41,791 bases of DNA from a virus: IMG/VR virus record IMGVR_UViG_3300008450_000101, positions 1 through 41,791 of that record, one strand, 5' to 3'. Made by a program: the position numbers and the translations under genes. Position 1 is the first letter of the stretch; each line of letters starts with the position of its first letter. Positions 30,933-38,348 of the stretch are shown piece after piece. Under the pieces are notes generated by a model that was not told where the DNA came from, did not search any database, and saw nothing but the letters and a program-made list of their open reading frames with translations.

Positions 30933-31444
30933 GTAAAAAGCAATTAGTTGACGCCCTGAGGGATGCGGTAGATCCAAACGTTAAGGCCTTTAGCCTGGCT
31001 TGTACTGTTGACAGTGTGGACTTGACGAATCTTACATGCTACTGCGTGCCTATTAACGGAGACGCGGACATGCAGGAGGTTAAGTTGATTGCAAACAACA
31101 ACAAGGGGTTTCTGATCGTGCCAGCGGTTGACAGCGTGGTAATCGTTTCGCTATTGTCAGGATCCAGCTATTATGTGTCGATGTTTAGCAAGGTGGATTC
31201 GATACAATTGAACGGTGATTCCTACGGCGGAATCCCCCGGGTCGATCCCTTAGTGACCAAAGTAAACGCCCTTGAGAACTTGTTGAACAATGTTTTAAAC
31301 GTTCTCAAAACAACCTCTATACCATTGGCTCCTTCCGGAACATATCCTTTTGCGCCGTTATACGCAGCGCTTAGCAATATTGCGCCGCTAACACAAAAAT
31401 CAGATTTAGAAAACACGACTGTAAAACATGGCAACGGAAGTTAA
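30929..31444 (+). CDS. Baseplate spike / puncturing-type protein (gpV-like)
   Basis: 171 aa. An OB-like start (VDSVDLTNLTCYCVPINGDADMQEVKL) then a strand-rich part VPAVDSVVIVSLLSGSSYYVSMFS, with a Pro/Gly-rich C-terminus. Position between hub and gp25 fits the short puncturing spike of Mu gp45/P2 V type. There is no HxH metal motif at the tip, so the tip chemistry is uncertain. The end overlaps the gp25-like gene. Confidence 0.6.
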   Translation: MSKKQLVDALRDAVDPNVKAFSLACTVDSVDLTNLTCYCVPINGDADMQEVKLIANNNKGFLIVPAVDSVVIVSLLSGSSYYVSMFSKVDSIQLNGDSYGGIPRVDPLVTKVNALENLLNNVLNVLKTTSIPLAPSGTYPFAPLYAALSNIAPLTQKSDLENTTVKHGNGS

Positions 31445-31742
31445 AGACATAGCGCTCGATGATGATTTCGATCTGCTTTTCGAAAACGGGGATTTAAAGA
31501 TTTCTGAAAGTGACCAGCAATCAATCATTCTCATTTTAAACACCTCAGTAGGGGCCTGGAAAGAATTTCCGACTTGTGGAGTTGGAACAAGGCAATACCT
31601 GGCTTCTTCCGGGCAGGCCCTGAAACTAAAACGTGAGATTGAAGTTCAGCTACAGGCAGATGGGTTCCAGGTCAACGGAATCAATGTCAAGCCAAACAAT
31701 GAAGATAAATTTGATTGCTACCTTGACGTAATAAGGCCATGA
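31428..31742 (+). CDS. Baseplate wedge, gp25/gpW-like
   Basis: 104 aa. The motifs KISESDQQSIILILNTSVGAW and KEFPTCGVG, then a C-terminal beta strand, match the GPW_gp25 family: DxxQxIxxiLxTxxGew/G. It is the wedge protein that connects sheath and baseplate. It normally sits next to J; here J is 11 kb upstream. Confidence 0.85.
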   Translation: MATEVKDIALDDDFDLLFENGDLKISESDQQSIILILNTSVGAWKEFPTCGVGTRQYLASSGQALKLKREIEVQLQADGFQVNGINVKPNNEDKFDCYLDVIRP

Positions 31743-32245
31743 ACTCGGTATTTGTAAAAACAGGCTTATCCATTTTCGATATCGCTTTGCTGGCTTCTGG
31801 TGATGCTTCTCGCGCATTTGATATAGTTGACCTAAACCCACAACTTGACAATATAAACTCGCCAGTTGGGGGATTGACTTTGTTTTATGAGTACTCAGCG
31901 CCTCCAAAACGAGAAACCGTTAAGGTAGTTCAGGACAAGCAAAGAGTTGTAATAATCAGGAGTGATCAGACGCTTTTCGACATTGCGTTGCAACTTTATG
32001 GATCGCCTGAATACGTATTCAATCTGATTGATTTAAATGGGTCAATTGCCAGTCTCACAGACGAGGCAATCGTAAATTTGAATGTCAATTACGTGAAGCA
32101 GTTTACAGCCATACCGGTATATTTTGACAACAATAACACGACAATAGCAACCAGATACCCAATCATTTCTGGAAGCTTCTTGAAACAAGAAAACCTTTTA
32201 TTCATCTTACAAGAAGATGGATATAAAATAAAACTGAATGCCTGA
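31739..32245 (+). CDS. Tail protein with duplicated LysM-like repeat
   Basis: 168 aa. Two similar units can be seen: SIFDIALLASGDASRAFDIVDLN near residue 12 and TLFDIALQLYGSPEYVFNLIDLNG near 78, each following the FDIAxxxxG...DLN LysM-like pattern found in phage tail X/gp53-type proteins. Such proteins lock the hub or bind peptidoglycan. It overlaps both neighbours. Confidence 0.7.
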   Translation: MNSVFVKTGLSIFDIALLASGDASRAFDIVDLNPQLDNINSPVGGLTLFYEYSAPPKRETVKVVQDKQRVVIIRSDQTLFDIALQLYGSPEYVFNLIDLNGSIASLTDEAIVNLNVNYVKQFTAIPVYFDNNNTTIATRYPIISGSFLKQENLLFILQEDGYKIKLNA

Positions 32246-32999
32246 TTTATCCATATCCCAACTTCCCGCCTCAGGAACCCTCACGGGATCTGAGATATAT
32301 GTGTTCGTTCAGGGCGGAGTTACCGTGCGGGGAACGTTAAATGATATTGCTGCATTCCTCGGATCCACATCATTCATTCCCTTATCCGGAACCGCATCTG
32401 GCAGTCCCCTCACCAATCTTATTGAATACCTGAATGCCTACGGAACAGCCGTATCTTCTTCGCAGGGCTTCTATGTTGGAACTGGAGGAAATGATCTCGA
32501 TATTCAGAATGCAAGTTACTACAACACCATACTTTTTGAAACTCCGGTATCAGGGGAATCGAATCAGATTTATCTGAACAATCAGCAAGGTACCTGGACA
32601 ACGAGAAAGGGATCGGCGAACGTTATTCTAACGACATTCGCTGATTCGGCCGGCAGCTATTTCAGGGTGAGGGCTTACGACGGCACAACCCTTGGTGAAA
32701 TCATTTTGACTCCTTTCGCCCTGACAGGAAACACGGTTTTCACGCCAACACAAAACGAAGACTTCATCCAAAAGGGTTATGCTGATTCGGCTTACGTAAA
32801 AACAAAAGTTTCCGGTTCAGCGGTTGTTGCCGGAGGGCAAATAACGCTACCCAACAATCCGTCATTTATTTATTCGATTCACGCTTTTGCGTTGCCACTT
32901 TTCTTAACAGAGGACTATACGCGCTCATCAGCAGTTCTATCATTTACAAACCCTGCCGTTTCTGACGGTGACACAATACACTATACTTATGAATACTAA
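32238..32999 (+). CDS. Tail fibre protein
   Basis: 253 aa. LSISQLPASGTLTGSEIYVFVQGG at the start is the short repeat-like motif found near the N-terminus of many Bacteroidota phage fibres, attaching to the baseplate. The middle is a beta-rich body and the C-terminus ends in a small knob. It overlaps the next gene by 11 bp. Confidence 0.7.
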   Translation: MPDLSISQLPASGTLTGSEIYVFVQGGVTVRGTLNDIAAFLGSTSFIPLSGTASGSPLTNLIEYLNAYGTAVSSSQGFYVGTGGNDLDIQNASYYNTILFETPVSGESNQIYLNNQQGTWTTRKGSANVILTTFADSAGSYFRVRAYDGTTLGEIILTPFALTGNTVFTPTQNEDFIQKGYADSAYVKTKVSGSAVVAGGQITLPNNPSFIYSIHAFALPLFLTEDYTRSSAVLSFTNPAVSDGDTIHYTYEY

Positions 33000-34035
33000 A
33001 AAAATACTTGCGATTTTCGCGATACTAACGGCGTCGTTTATTCAGGCGCAAACCTATGTAAAACTCAAATCCATCGAACCGGCGCCTGGCTCTGGTTACT
33101 CGATCGGCACCGGCACTAACGGGAGTCCAGTATATACAAAGTCGTTATCGATCACCACACTTACGGCTACTGGTGCAGTTCTTACAAGCACAGTAAGCGC
33201 CAACTTATTCAGTGCATCAACTGGAAGCATTGGATCACTAAGCTCAAGTACCATTACTTCTGGCGGTCTGACTGTAGGTACAACGAGTTTAAACGCTACG
33301 GCATTTGGATCGGCTCGATTTTCCCAAGGAACAGCGTTTGTAGATATCGGCGAAAGAACAACCAATGAAGGGACTATCTGGCTTAATTCAGCGACTCCGA
33401 CAAATGCGAACTATGCATTCACAAGTACCGGGTCAGCTCTGTCTCTTAACGGCTCAACAAGTGTTACATTCCGAATAAACGCTACGAATAACATCGCGCT
33501 TACCAGCAACGCTTTGACCTTCATGGACGGGGTTAACATGGTTTTAGGTACAACCACGGGGACGAAATTCGGCACAGCCACATCTCAGAAAATTGGATTC
33601 TTTAATGCGACTCCGGTAGTACAGCCTGGAGCCACAACGGATCTTATTACGGCACAGGTCAATCTAGGGCTTAGGGCATCAGGAACAGCGGTTCCGATCA
33701 CAACGTCCGGGGCAATATCTTTCAACAGCTCGACAAACACTACGCTTACAAACAACAACCTGGCTATAGCTACCGCCGGAAAAGGCCTTGTGATAAAAGG
33801 CGGGGCAAACTCAAGGATAGGCACAGCTACATTAGTGGCCGGTACAGTCACGATTTCAAACACTACCATAACAGCGAACACGAGAATATTTGTAACGGTT
33901 CAGAGCTTAGGCACTGTGACCACTATGAAGGCAGTAGGGGTAACCGCGAAAGTAAATGGCACATCCTTCACTATAACATCGGCCGACAACACAGATACAT
34001 CTGTAGTGGCTTGGCAGCTAATCGAAGAAAACTAA
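32989..34035 (+). CDS. Repeat-rich fibre-like protein with signal peptide
   Basis: 348 aa from ATG 32,989. MNTKKILAIFAILTASFIQA looks like a Sec signal (cleavage after QAQ). The rest is Ser/Thr/Gly-rich (GSLSSSTITSGGLTVG...), a low-complexity beta fold as in adhesins or fibres. A signal on a virion protein is odd. It may be exported to the host surface, for example as a decoy or adhesin, or the hydrophobic start may be an attachment segment. Confidence 0.6.
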   Translation: MNTKKILAIFAILTASFIQAQTYVKLKSIEPAPGSGYSIGTGTNGSPVYTKSLSITTLTATGAVLTSTVSANLFSASTGSIGSLSSSTITSGGLTVGTTSLNATAFGSARFSQGTAFVDIGERTTNEGTIWLNSATPTNANYAFTSTGSALSLNGSTSVTFRINATNNIALTSNALTFMDGVNMVLGTTTGTKFGTATSQKIGFFNATPVVQPGATTDLITAQVNLGLRASGTAVPITTSGAISFNSSTNTTLTNNNLAIATAGKGLVIKGGANSRIGTATLVAGTVTISNTTITANTRIFVTVQSLGTVTTMKAVGVTAKVNGTSFTITSADNTDTSVVAWQLIEEN

Positions 34036-34046
34036 AAACTAAATAT

Positions 34047-34226
34047 ATGCCTACAGCAAAACAAATTCTTTCGAATGCAAAAGCAGCAGTACTCGCAGTT
34101 CAACCTGATATCGACAAGGAGTTGTCGTTAGACGAGAGCCTAACAGTTACAAGGGCCGCCGCTGCATCACTCGACACAGTTAACCCGACGATTGAGGTTT
34201 ATCCTCCAAAGATCCCAGCAAAGTAA
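34047..34226 (+). CDS. Small Ala-rich protein, 59 aa
   Basis: From ATG 34,047: PTAKQILSNAKAAVLAVQPDID then a helical Ala/Thr segment and a Pro-rich end (EVYPPKIPAK). A small helical protein in the fibre-lysis region, sharing one base with the next start. An upstream in-frame start at 34,011 would overlap the fibre gene. Function unknown. Confidence 0.55.
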   Translation: MPTAKQILSNAKAAVLAVQPDIDKELSLDESLTVTRAAAASLDTVNPTIEVYPPKIPAK

Positions 34227-34618
34227 TGAAGCGATTGTTTTCATTATCTTTTTTCGTAGTGGGCATTTTGTCAATAGTACTCTATTTGAGTACTTATGCC
34301 GTAACGTGCTATTACCACGATCCACGAGATTCATCAGCCGAAAACATTACATGCTGGTGGCTTCTGTGCATCATCATGGATAGGCTCGGGTACTTCGCTT
34401 TGTCGTTGTCAATCTACCTTTTTACCTACAAAGTAAGAGAATATCGAGAGCTGTTATTTAACCTGGTATCCATTGCTGCATGCACTGTTTCAGGCAACGA
34501 CCTAATAGAGCGCTACGGAGGTATAACAAGCTTCCGGGTATTCTGGGATAGTCTTATGATGCTTATAGGCATATATTCAATCGTAAAAATTTACAAGCAA
34601 TCATGTCGCAACCTTTAG
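34226..34618 (+). CDS. Multi-pass membrane protein, 130 aa
   Basis: Hydrophobic segments near residues 4-24 (LFSLSFFVVGILSIVLYLST), 42-65, and 105-123 give about three to four membrane passes. Cys-containing loops lie between. Directly before a smaller holin-like gene and the endolysin candidate, so it may be a holin or lysis regulator. No named family recognised. Confidence 0.65.
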   Translation: MKRLFSLSFFVVGILSIVLYLSTYAVTCYYHDPRDSSAENITCWWLLCIIMDRLGYFALSLSIYLFTYKVREYRELLFNLVSIAACTVSGNDLIERYGGITSFRVFWDSLMMLIGIYSIVKIYKQSCRNL

Positions 34619-34794
34619 AACTCGGATACGTGGTAACAGTACTCCTCGGCATACTTGGATTCGTCGGCGCTCTTGCCGTGAACGCACTAATGAGCATAGC
34701 TAAGTCTGTAAACGAAATCAAAACACAGATAGGCATCATGGCGACAAAGCACGACGCTTTAGAAAAAAGAGTTGAGGATCTTGAAGACAAATGA
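34603..34794 (+). CDS. Holin-like small membrane protein, 63 aa
   Basis: One transmembrane helix (YVVTVLLGILGFVGALAVNAL) followed by a coiled coil (EIKTQIGIMATKHDALEKRV). Small size, single pass, directly before the endolysin candidate: a likely pinholin-type or lysis-timing protein. Overlaps the previous gene by 16 bp. Confidence 0.6.
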   Translation: MSQPLELGYVVTVLLGILGFVGALAVNALMSIAKSVNEIKTQIGIMATKHDALEKRVEDLEDK

Positions 34795-34829
34795 TCACCG
34801 CCAGAAGGCACAACTACCTATTCAAAACC

Positions 34830-35420
34830 ATGGAAAAACCAAAATTGATTTACGAAGACCAATTGCCCGAAATGACCGATGCAGAATATTCGCATTGGTA
34901 TAGCCTATCTCAAGTTGTAGATGGCGTAAGAATGGGGCCTGATTTGATGGAACTCGAAATAATTGCCGCCATCGCAAAAATAAAGGGTCTGTACGGAAAA
35001 CCTGCAGCTATTAAGTCGGAAGCCCTGTTCAGAAACGAAACGAGGCACTTTAAAAGCGGTAATTTCGCTAAGACCTATTCGCCTGGAATGGAAGCCGTAA
35101 AACGCCCTGATGGCTCCGTGTTGCCTTACCCTTATGGTTGGACATCACTAAGAACATTTTGGGACGAAAACCCGCAATACAAGCCTACCGATCTATACAT
35201 GCAGGTAGAAAACGACAGCAGACAGGCAAAGTCACGAGGCGAACGGGCCTTCATTGTGTTCCCGTCGATCGAAGCTTCGTTTATGACCGTGGCGAAACGT
35301 TTACAGATGAAAGGCTGGGACACCGGCGCATGGTTCGCGGATGCGATTCACCCAGAAAAGCAGGCCCAATACAGGGAATATTTAACGAAGATAAGAACAC
35401 CTTACGCAAACGCTTTATGA
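34830..35420 (+). CDS. Endolysin candidate, glucosaminidase-like
   Basis: 196 aa from ATG 34,830; ATG at 34,791, overlapping the previous stop (ATGA), would add 13 residues. The segment KSEALFRNETRHFKSGNFAKTYSPGMEAVK, later RAFIVFPSIEASFMTVAKRLQMKGWD, recalls the FlgJ/LytD-type glucosaminidase fold with its Glu-Thr near ALFRNETRHF. It would cut peptidoglycan at lysis. It lies between a holin-like gene and a methyltransferase; assignment rests on pattern and place. Confidence 0.55.
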   Translation: MEKPKLIYEDQLPEMTDAEYSHWYSLSQVVDGVRMGPDLMELEIIAAIAKIKGLYGKPAAIKSEALFRNETRHFKSGNFAKTYSPGMEAVKRPDGSVLPYPYGWTSLRTFWDENPQYKPTDLYMQVENDSRQAKSRGERAFIVFPSIEASFMTVAKRLQMKGWDTGAWFADAIHPEKQAQYREYLTKIRTPYANAL

Positions 35421-36070
35421 CGATCACAAACGAAGACAACATGACCTTAATGGCTCGCTACCCGGATAAGTACTTTGATCTGGCGATTGTTGACCCCGAG
35501 TATGGAATTGGAATCGCAAAGAGCGGAAGCCTAAGCACGATGTGTAAATTTTCAAAAGGATTTAAAAAGCAAGCGGTTTACAAAAAGGTAGCTTGGGATA
35601 ACGATCCGGCCGGTAAGGAATACTTTGACGAGTTGTTTAGAGTTAGTAAAAACCAAATCGTTTTCGGCGCAAATTTTTTCATTGATCATTTGAAAAGCTC
35701 AAAAAACTTTTTAGTTTGGAATAAAATAGGCAACGACAAAAGCGGGAGGTTTTCTCCCGTAGAACTTATTTGGACATCCTTCTCAAGGACGCCTAAGGTT
35801 TACGATGTTCCATGGATAGGCTTCGGATATTTGAACAACAAGCGAAAACAACGAAAAATACATCCTACCGAAAAGCCTATTGAACTCTACGATTTGATTC
35901 TAAAAGACTTCGCCAAACCAGGTGATAAGATACTTGACACGCATGCGGGTTCATGTTCTATAGCCATCGCCTGCATCGAGAATGGATTCGATTTAACGGC
36001 CTGCGAACTTGATCCAGATAATTACGCGGCAGCCATGAAAAGAATACAACAGCATCACAAATTCGCCTAA
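35417..36070 (+). CDS. DNA N4/N6 amino-methyltransferase, beta class
   Basis: 217 aa from ATG 35,417, overlapping the previous stop (ATGA). Motif IV is DPEYGIG near residue 25 (usual DPPY), a target region follows, and the SAM-binding motif is at the end, ILDTHAGSCSIAIACIENG, so the order is that of beta-class enzymes (N6_N4_Mtase). No restriction gene is near; it may protect phage DNA against host enzymes. Change of DPPY to DPEY and FxGxG to THAGS is notable. Confidence 0.85.
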   Translation: MTITNEDNMTLMARYPDKYFDLAIVDPEYGIGIAKSGSLSTMCKFSKGFKKQAVYKKVAWDNDPAGKEYFDELFRVSKNQIVFGANFFIDHLKSSKNFLVWNKIGNDKSGRFSPVELIWTSFSRTPKVYDVPWIGFGYLNNKRKQRKIHPTEKPIELYDLILKDFAKPGDKILDTHAGSCSIAIACIENGFDLTACELDPDNYAAAMKRIQQHHKFA

Positions 36071-36345
36071 TGTGCAGATTACTTAAAAACCTATCGGACA
36101 GCCTTAAGGCATCAGGAGGCGGCTACAGCGGTCGTAAGTTAACAGCGCTTGTACTGACCTGCTGTATCATTGCTATGCACTATTTCCTATGCCGGTATGC
36201 CTTTGTACTGGGTAACTTTGGCCTCTTCATCAGCGTTCTGGTTATCGACCTTGTAGGCATCGCTTTCTTTCTGCTGCTCATCGATGTAAAGCAAATCATT
36301 GAGCTGAAAAACGGCAAGAAAGATTTGGATAAGGACAAGGAATGA
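36070..36345 (+). CDS. Two-pass membrane protein, holin candidate, 91 aa
   Basis: Two transmembrane helices (ALVLTCCIIAMHYFLCRYAF near 27-47 and LFISVLVIDLVGIAFFLLLI near 53-73), short loop and charged C-terminus (KNGKKDLDKDKE). Topology, size and place at the end of the late operon, after endolysin and methyltransferase, fit a class II holin common in Bacteroidota phages. Confidence 0.65.
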   Translation: MCRLLKNLSDSLKASGGGYSGRKLTALVLTCCIIAMHYFLCRYAFVLGNFGLFISVLVIDLVGIAFFLLLIDVKQIIELKNGKKDLDKDKE

Positions 36346-36355
36346 TGTATATTTG
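36324..36355 (+). promoter_or_regulatory. Putative promoter at the end of the late operon
   Basis: TTTG (36,324-36,327), 20 nt, TATATTTG (36,348-36,355): a full Bacteroidota promoter, partly inside the end of the holin gene. There is no gene downstream on the plus strand, only about 75 bp to a strong terminator. Confidence 0.5.
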
Positions 36356-36359
36356 AACT

Positions 36360-36433
36360 CCTATCTACAACAGTCATAGTAAAAGCCTGCAAGCTTCATG
36401 GCAAGAAACCGGTTAGAGATAGCCGGTTTTTTT
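36360..36433 (+). ncRNA. Possible small RNA, about 74 nt
   Basis: A transcript from the promoter at 36,324-36,355 would begin near 36,360 and end at the intrinsic terminator (36,406-36,433). It has no reading frame of note, and contains GCC...GGC (36,385-36,402) able to form a small hairpin before the terminator stem. It could be a regulatory RNA, or the promoter match may be fortuitous and the terminator may simply end the late mRNA. Confidence 0.4.
36406..36433 (+). terminator. Strong intrinsic terminator at the end of the late region
   Basis: AAACCGGTTA (36,406-36,415) pairs with TAGCCGGTTT (36,420-36,429), one G-T pair, GAGA tetraloop, followed by TTTT. It separates the rightward late genes from the converging early genes. 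Confidence 0.85.
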
Positions 36434-36547
36434 ATTTCTTAGTTATGAAATCCAGAATATAAATAATAAACCTGTGCATCAGGCTTCCCGAAAAAGCGCT
36501 CCAAATTCCACTAGAAAGACTATCTATTGAACTTTTAATAGTTTTTT

Positions 36548-36967
36548 TCATTTTCGCAATTCAGGGTTTTGATGAATATTTCCAATCACAGTCAAACTAT
36601 CTTCATGCATGGCGAATCCAAATAAGTAGCCAGAAAGCTGGTCGTCCTTATCGAAGTTATTAAAGTAAACTCCGTACTCGTCAATCGAGATTGATCCAGT
36701 AAATTCACGCTCCCCTTCTCCTGCGCCGGATTGAATAAACAAGTGCATCGTAATGATGTCGCCGTTGTAAATTTTATTTCCGTCCTTATCTTTTTTGCCA
36801 ATGTACTGCCCTTGGGTTCCATCAATGATTTCGGTCTCATGGTAGTCATTATAGCGCTCAGGCGTTCCGTAGCTCATAATTACTTTCGGTTGCATTCTCG
36901 ATAAGAGATCACCGTAAACCCAAATGCCATTTTTGTTTAATCCTCGAAATTCAATTTCCTTTGTCAT
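36548..36967 (-). CDS. YopX-like protein 1
   Basis: 139 aa. Family pattern: KEIEFRGLNKNGIWVYGDLL at the start, GQYIGKKDKDGNKIYNGDIIT in the middle and LTVIGNIHQNPEL at the end. YopX proteins are widespread in phages; role not known. A second copy is at 39,528-39,968. It is the last gene of the leftward early region. Confidence 0.88.
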   Translation of the reverse strand: MTKEIEFRGLNKNGIWVYGDLLSRMQPKVIMSYGTPERYNDYHETEIIDGTQGQYIGKKDKDGNKIYNGDIITMHLFIQSGAGEGEREFTGSISIDEYGVYFNNFDKDDQLSGYLFGFAMHEDSLTVIGNIHQNPELRK

Positions 36968-36980
36968 GGTTTAATTTTTT

Positions 36981-37370
36981 TTAATCAATTATTTTAATCA
37001 CTCTCACCGGGAAGTAGAAAGGCTTATTATGAGCCAGCGTTAAGGCTGTTTTGTATTGTCCGTTTTTCTCAATTACCACCCCGAAGTTTATAGACTTGGC
37101 AAAGATGCTTTCCGTTAGCCATTTCCTCAGCTCATCGGGATCAAAGATCACGTCCCAAAAAACCCTCATATCGGTTTGACCTTCCGGTATAAGCTTGATT
37201 TCTAAACGATCACCCTTTATATGCAAGTGTACAACAATTTCACGCAGAATACCTACGAGATCCTGGTAATTTGCACTGCCTATACTTTCGGCGTAATGCG
37301 GGTACGTGACTCCTATGAACGGTGGTTTACCGGGTTTGTTGGCTAAAAATAGATTTTTCTCAAAAAGCAT
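36981..37370 (-). CDS. Hypothetical protein with its own promoter, 129 aa
   Basis: A beta-rich soluble protein (VVHLHIKGDRLEIKLIPEGQTD) with no family I recognise. The start codon is only 4 nt after a TAATTTTG box (37,375-37,382), and an ACATTTT/AAAATGT palindrome sits further upstream, so it seems to be a separate transcription unit with a leaderless message. Confidence 0.7.
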   Translation of the reverse strand: MLFEKNLFLANKPGKPPFIGVTYPHYAESIGSANYQDLVGILREIVVHLHIKGDRLEIKLIPEGQTDMRVFWDVIFDPDELRKWLTESIFAKSINFGVVIEKNGQYKTALTLAHNKPFYFPVRVIKIID

Positions 37371-37374
37371 GCTC

Positions 37375-37416
37375 CAAAATTACAGCGGATTGTAGTAACA
37401 TTTTGCTATAAAATGT
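37375..37416 (-). promoter_or_regulatory. Leaderless-type promoter with upstream palindrome
   Basis: Minus strand: palindrome AAAATGT/ACATTTT shape (37,398-37,404 and 37,410-37,416, 5-nt spacer), 15 nt, TAATTTTG (37,382-37,375), then GAGC and ATG at 37,370. The palindrome is centred 37 bp from the start codon. Confidence 0.6.
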
Positions 37417-37427
37417 AGCATTACGAA

Positions 37428-37634
37428 CTATTCTGATTTACCGGAAGGCTTTACCCACACAGAAGGTATCTCCTTGTAGCCCGCATTCTTAAGGAGCTTT
37501 GAAATCATATCTACAGATAGTTTCCCGGCTTTAAAAAAGCGCTTGTGTGATCGGGCTATTGATGGTTCTATCTTGGCCTGCTTATACCACCCACGTTGTT
37601 CAGCCAGATGCTTGAAGGCTTCGTGCGTGTTCAT
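37428..37634 (-). CDS. Small basic protein, 68 aa, possible HTH
   Basis: MNTHEAFKHLAEQRGWYKQA then SIARSHKRFFKAGKLSVDMI, and a basic tail: helix-turn-helix-like spacing with a central SIARS turn. It shares one base with the preceding stop (TAATG). A DNA-binding regulator is possible. Confidence 0.65.
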   Translation of the reverse strand: MNTHEAFKHLAEQRGWYKQAKIEPSIARSHKRFFKAGKLSVDMISKLLKNAGYKEIPSVWVKPSGKSE

Positions 37635-37792
37635 TAATACTGAGCCGAAATAATTTTACCAGTTATGAGGCTCTTGATTTCTTTTTTCCCTTTGATGGAA
37701 GCATATTCAGCGTGAGCCTGATCGAGCGTTTCCACTTCTTTTACGAGAACAGCCCTATCTTTTACGATTTTGTTTACTTGATAATTTTTCAT
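37634..37792 (-). CDS. Small basic protein, 52 aa
   Basis: ATG at 37,790-37,792 opens MKNYQVNKIVKDRAVLVKEV and ends in KIISAQY, with TAA sharing a base with the next ATG. The pattern is strand then amphipathic helix. The coupled junction supports translation. Function unknown. Confidence 0.6.
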   Translation of the reverse strand: MKNYQVNKIVKDRAVLVKEVETLDQAHAEYASIKGKKEIKSLITGKIISAQY

Positions 37793-37793
37793 G

Positions 37794-38072
37794 TTATAGA
37801 TATTTAGTGATTGAATAGTTTACTTCTTTTCCATTTGCCCTGATTCCGTTGCCGCAAATCTCGGCAAGTTTTGTTTCTTTTCTATTTGTCATTCCACGAG
37901 TAACGCTAATGAGTAATTCATAAACGGTTCCGGAGAAACCAACCTCTACCTCCATTTTCATAGCGCCCATTATGGAGGCTAATTTGTCAGTCAATCCCAA
38001 TTTTTCAACCTTTGCAATGATGTATGATTTTCTTGCTTTTAAGTTTTCGATTGTTAAGAATGTTGTTTTCAT
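37794..38072 (-). CDS. Hypothetical protein with its own promoter, 92 aa
   Basis: MKTTFLTIENLKARKSYIIAK... with a beta-rich middle (MEVEVGFSGTVYELLISVTRG). The start lies 4 nt after TACATTTG (38,077-38,084) and a 10-11-bp palindrome lies upstream, so it begins a small operon with the two genes after it. No family recognised. Confidence 0.7.
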   Translation of the reverse strand: MKTTFLTIENLKARKSYIIAKVEKLGLTDKLASIMGAMKMEVEVGFSGTVYELLISVTRGMTNRKETKLAEICGNGIRANGKEVNYSITKYL

Positions 38073-38076
38073 GGAT

Positions 38077-38122
38077 CAAATGTACGAATAAATTCAATAT
38101 CGTGATATTTTTATCACGATAT
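38077..38122 (-). promoter_or_regulatory. Leaderless-type promoter with strong palindrome
   Basis: TATCGTGATA (38,098-38,107) and TATCACGATA (38,112-38,121) form a perfect palindrome with TTTT between, extended by one more pair. Minus strand: 12 nt further is TACATTTG (38,084-38,077), then ATCC and ATG. The palindrome centre is about 37 bp upstream of the start codon. It looks like an operator, not a terminator, because no T tract follows on the minus strand. Confidence 0.65.
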
Positions 38123-38150
38123 AAATATAAACACCTGATTATCAATGCTA

Positions 38151-38348
38151 TTATTTGTACCTATCGGCTATTTCTGACCAGTATTCGTGTCCTTCTTTTG
38201 TAATGAACCACGGAAAGGCAGAAGTTATAGCTGCTTTCATATTCATCTCCCCGTGTTCTATTTGATCCCACCAATGCTGTTCGTACCTAAACGCCTTTTT
38301 TCTTTCCTTCTCAGGTAGCTCGTTGAGCCATGCGCGAATCGTTTTCAT
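38151..38348 (-). CDS. Small hypothetical protein, 65 aa
   Basis: A Trp-rich helical protein: MKTIRAWLNELPEKERKKAF then WWDQIEHGEMNMKAAITSAF, with WFITKEGHEYW. No family recognised. Its start overlaps the preceding gene end by 4 bp. Confidence 0.65.
   Translation of the reverse strand: MKTIRAWLNELPEKERKKAFRYEQHWWDQIEHGEMNMKAAITSAFPWFITKEGHEYWSEIADRYK

Noticed and set aside
35138-35416. N-terminal extension of the methyltransferase frame
   Set aside because: Lies over the endolysin gene in another frame; the ATGA junction at 35,417 and the start of conserved motifs give the better start.
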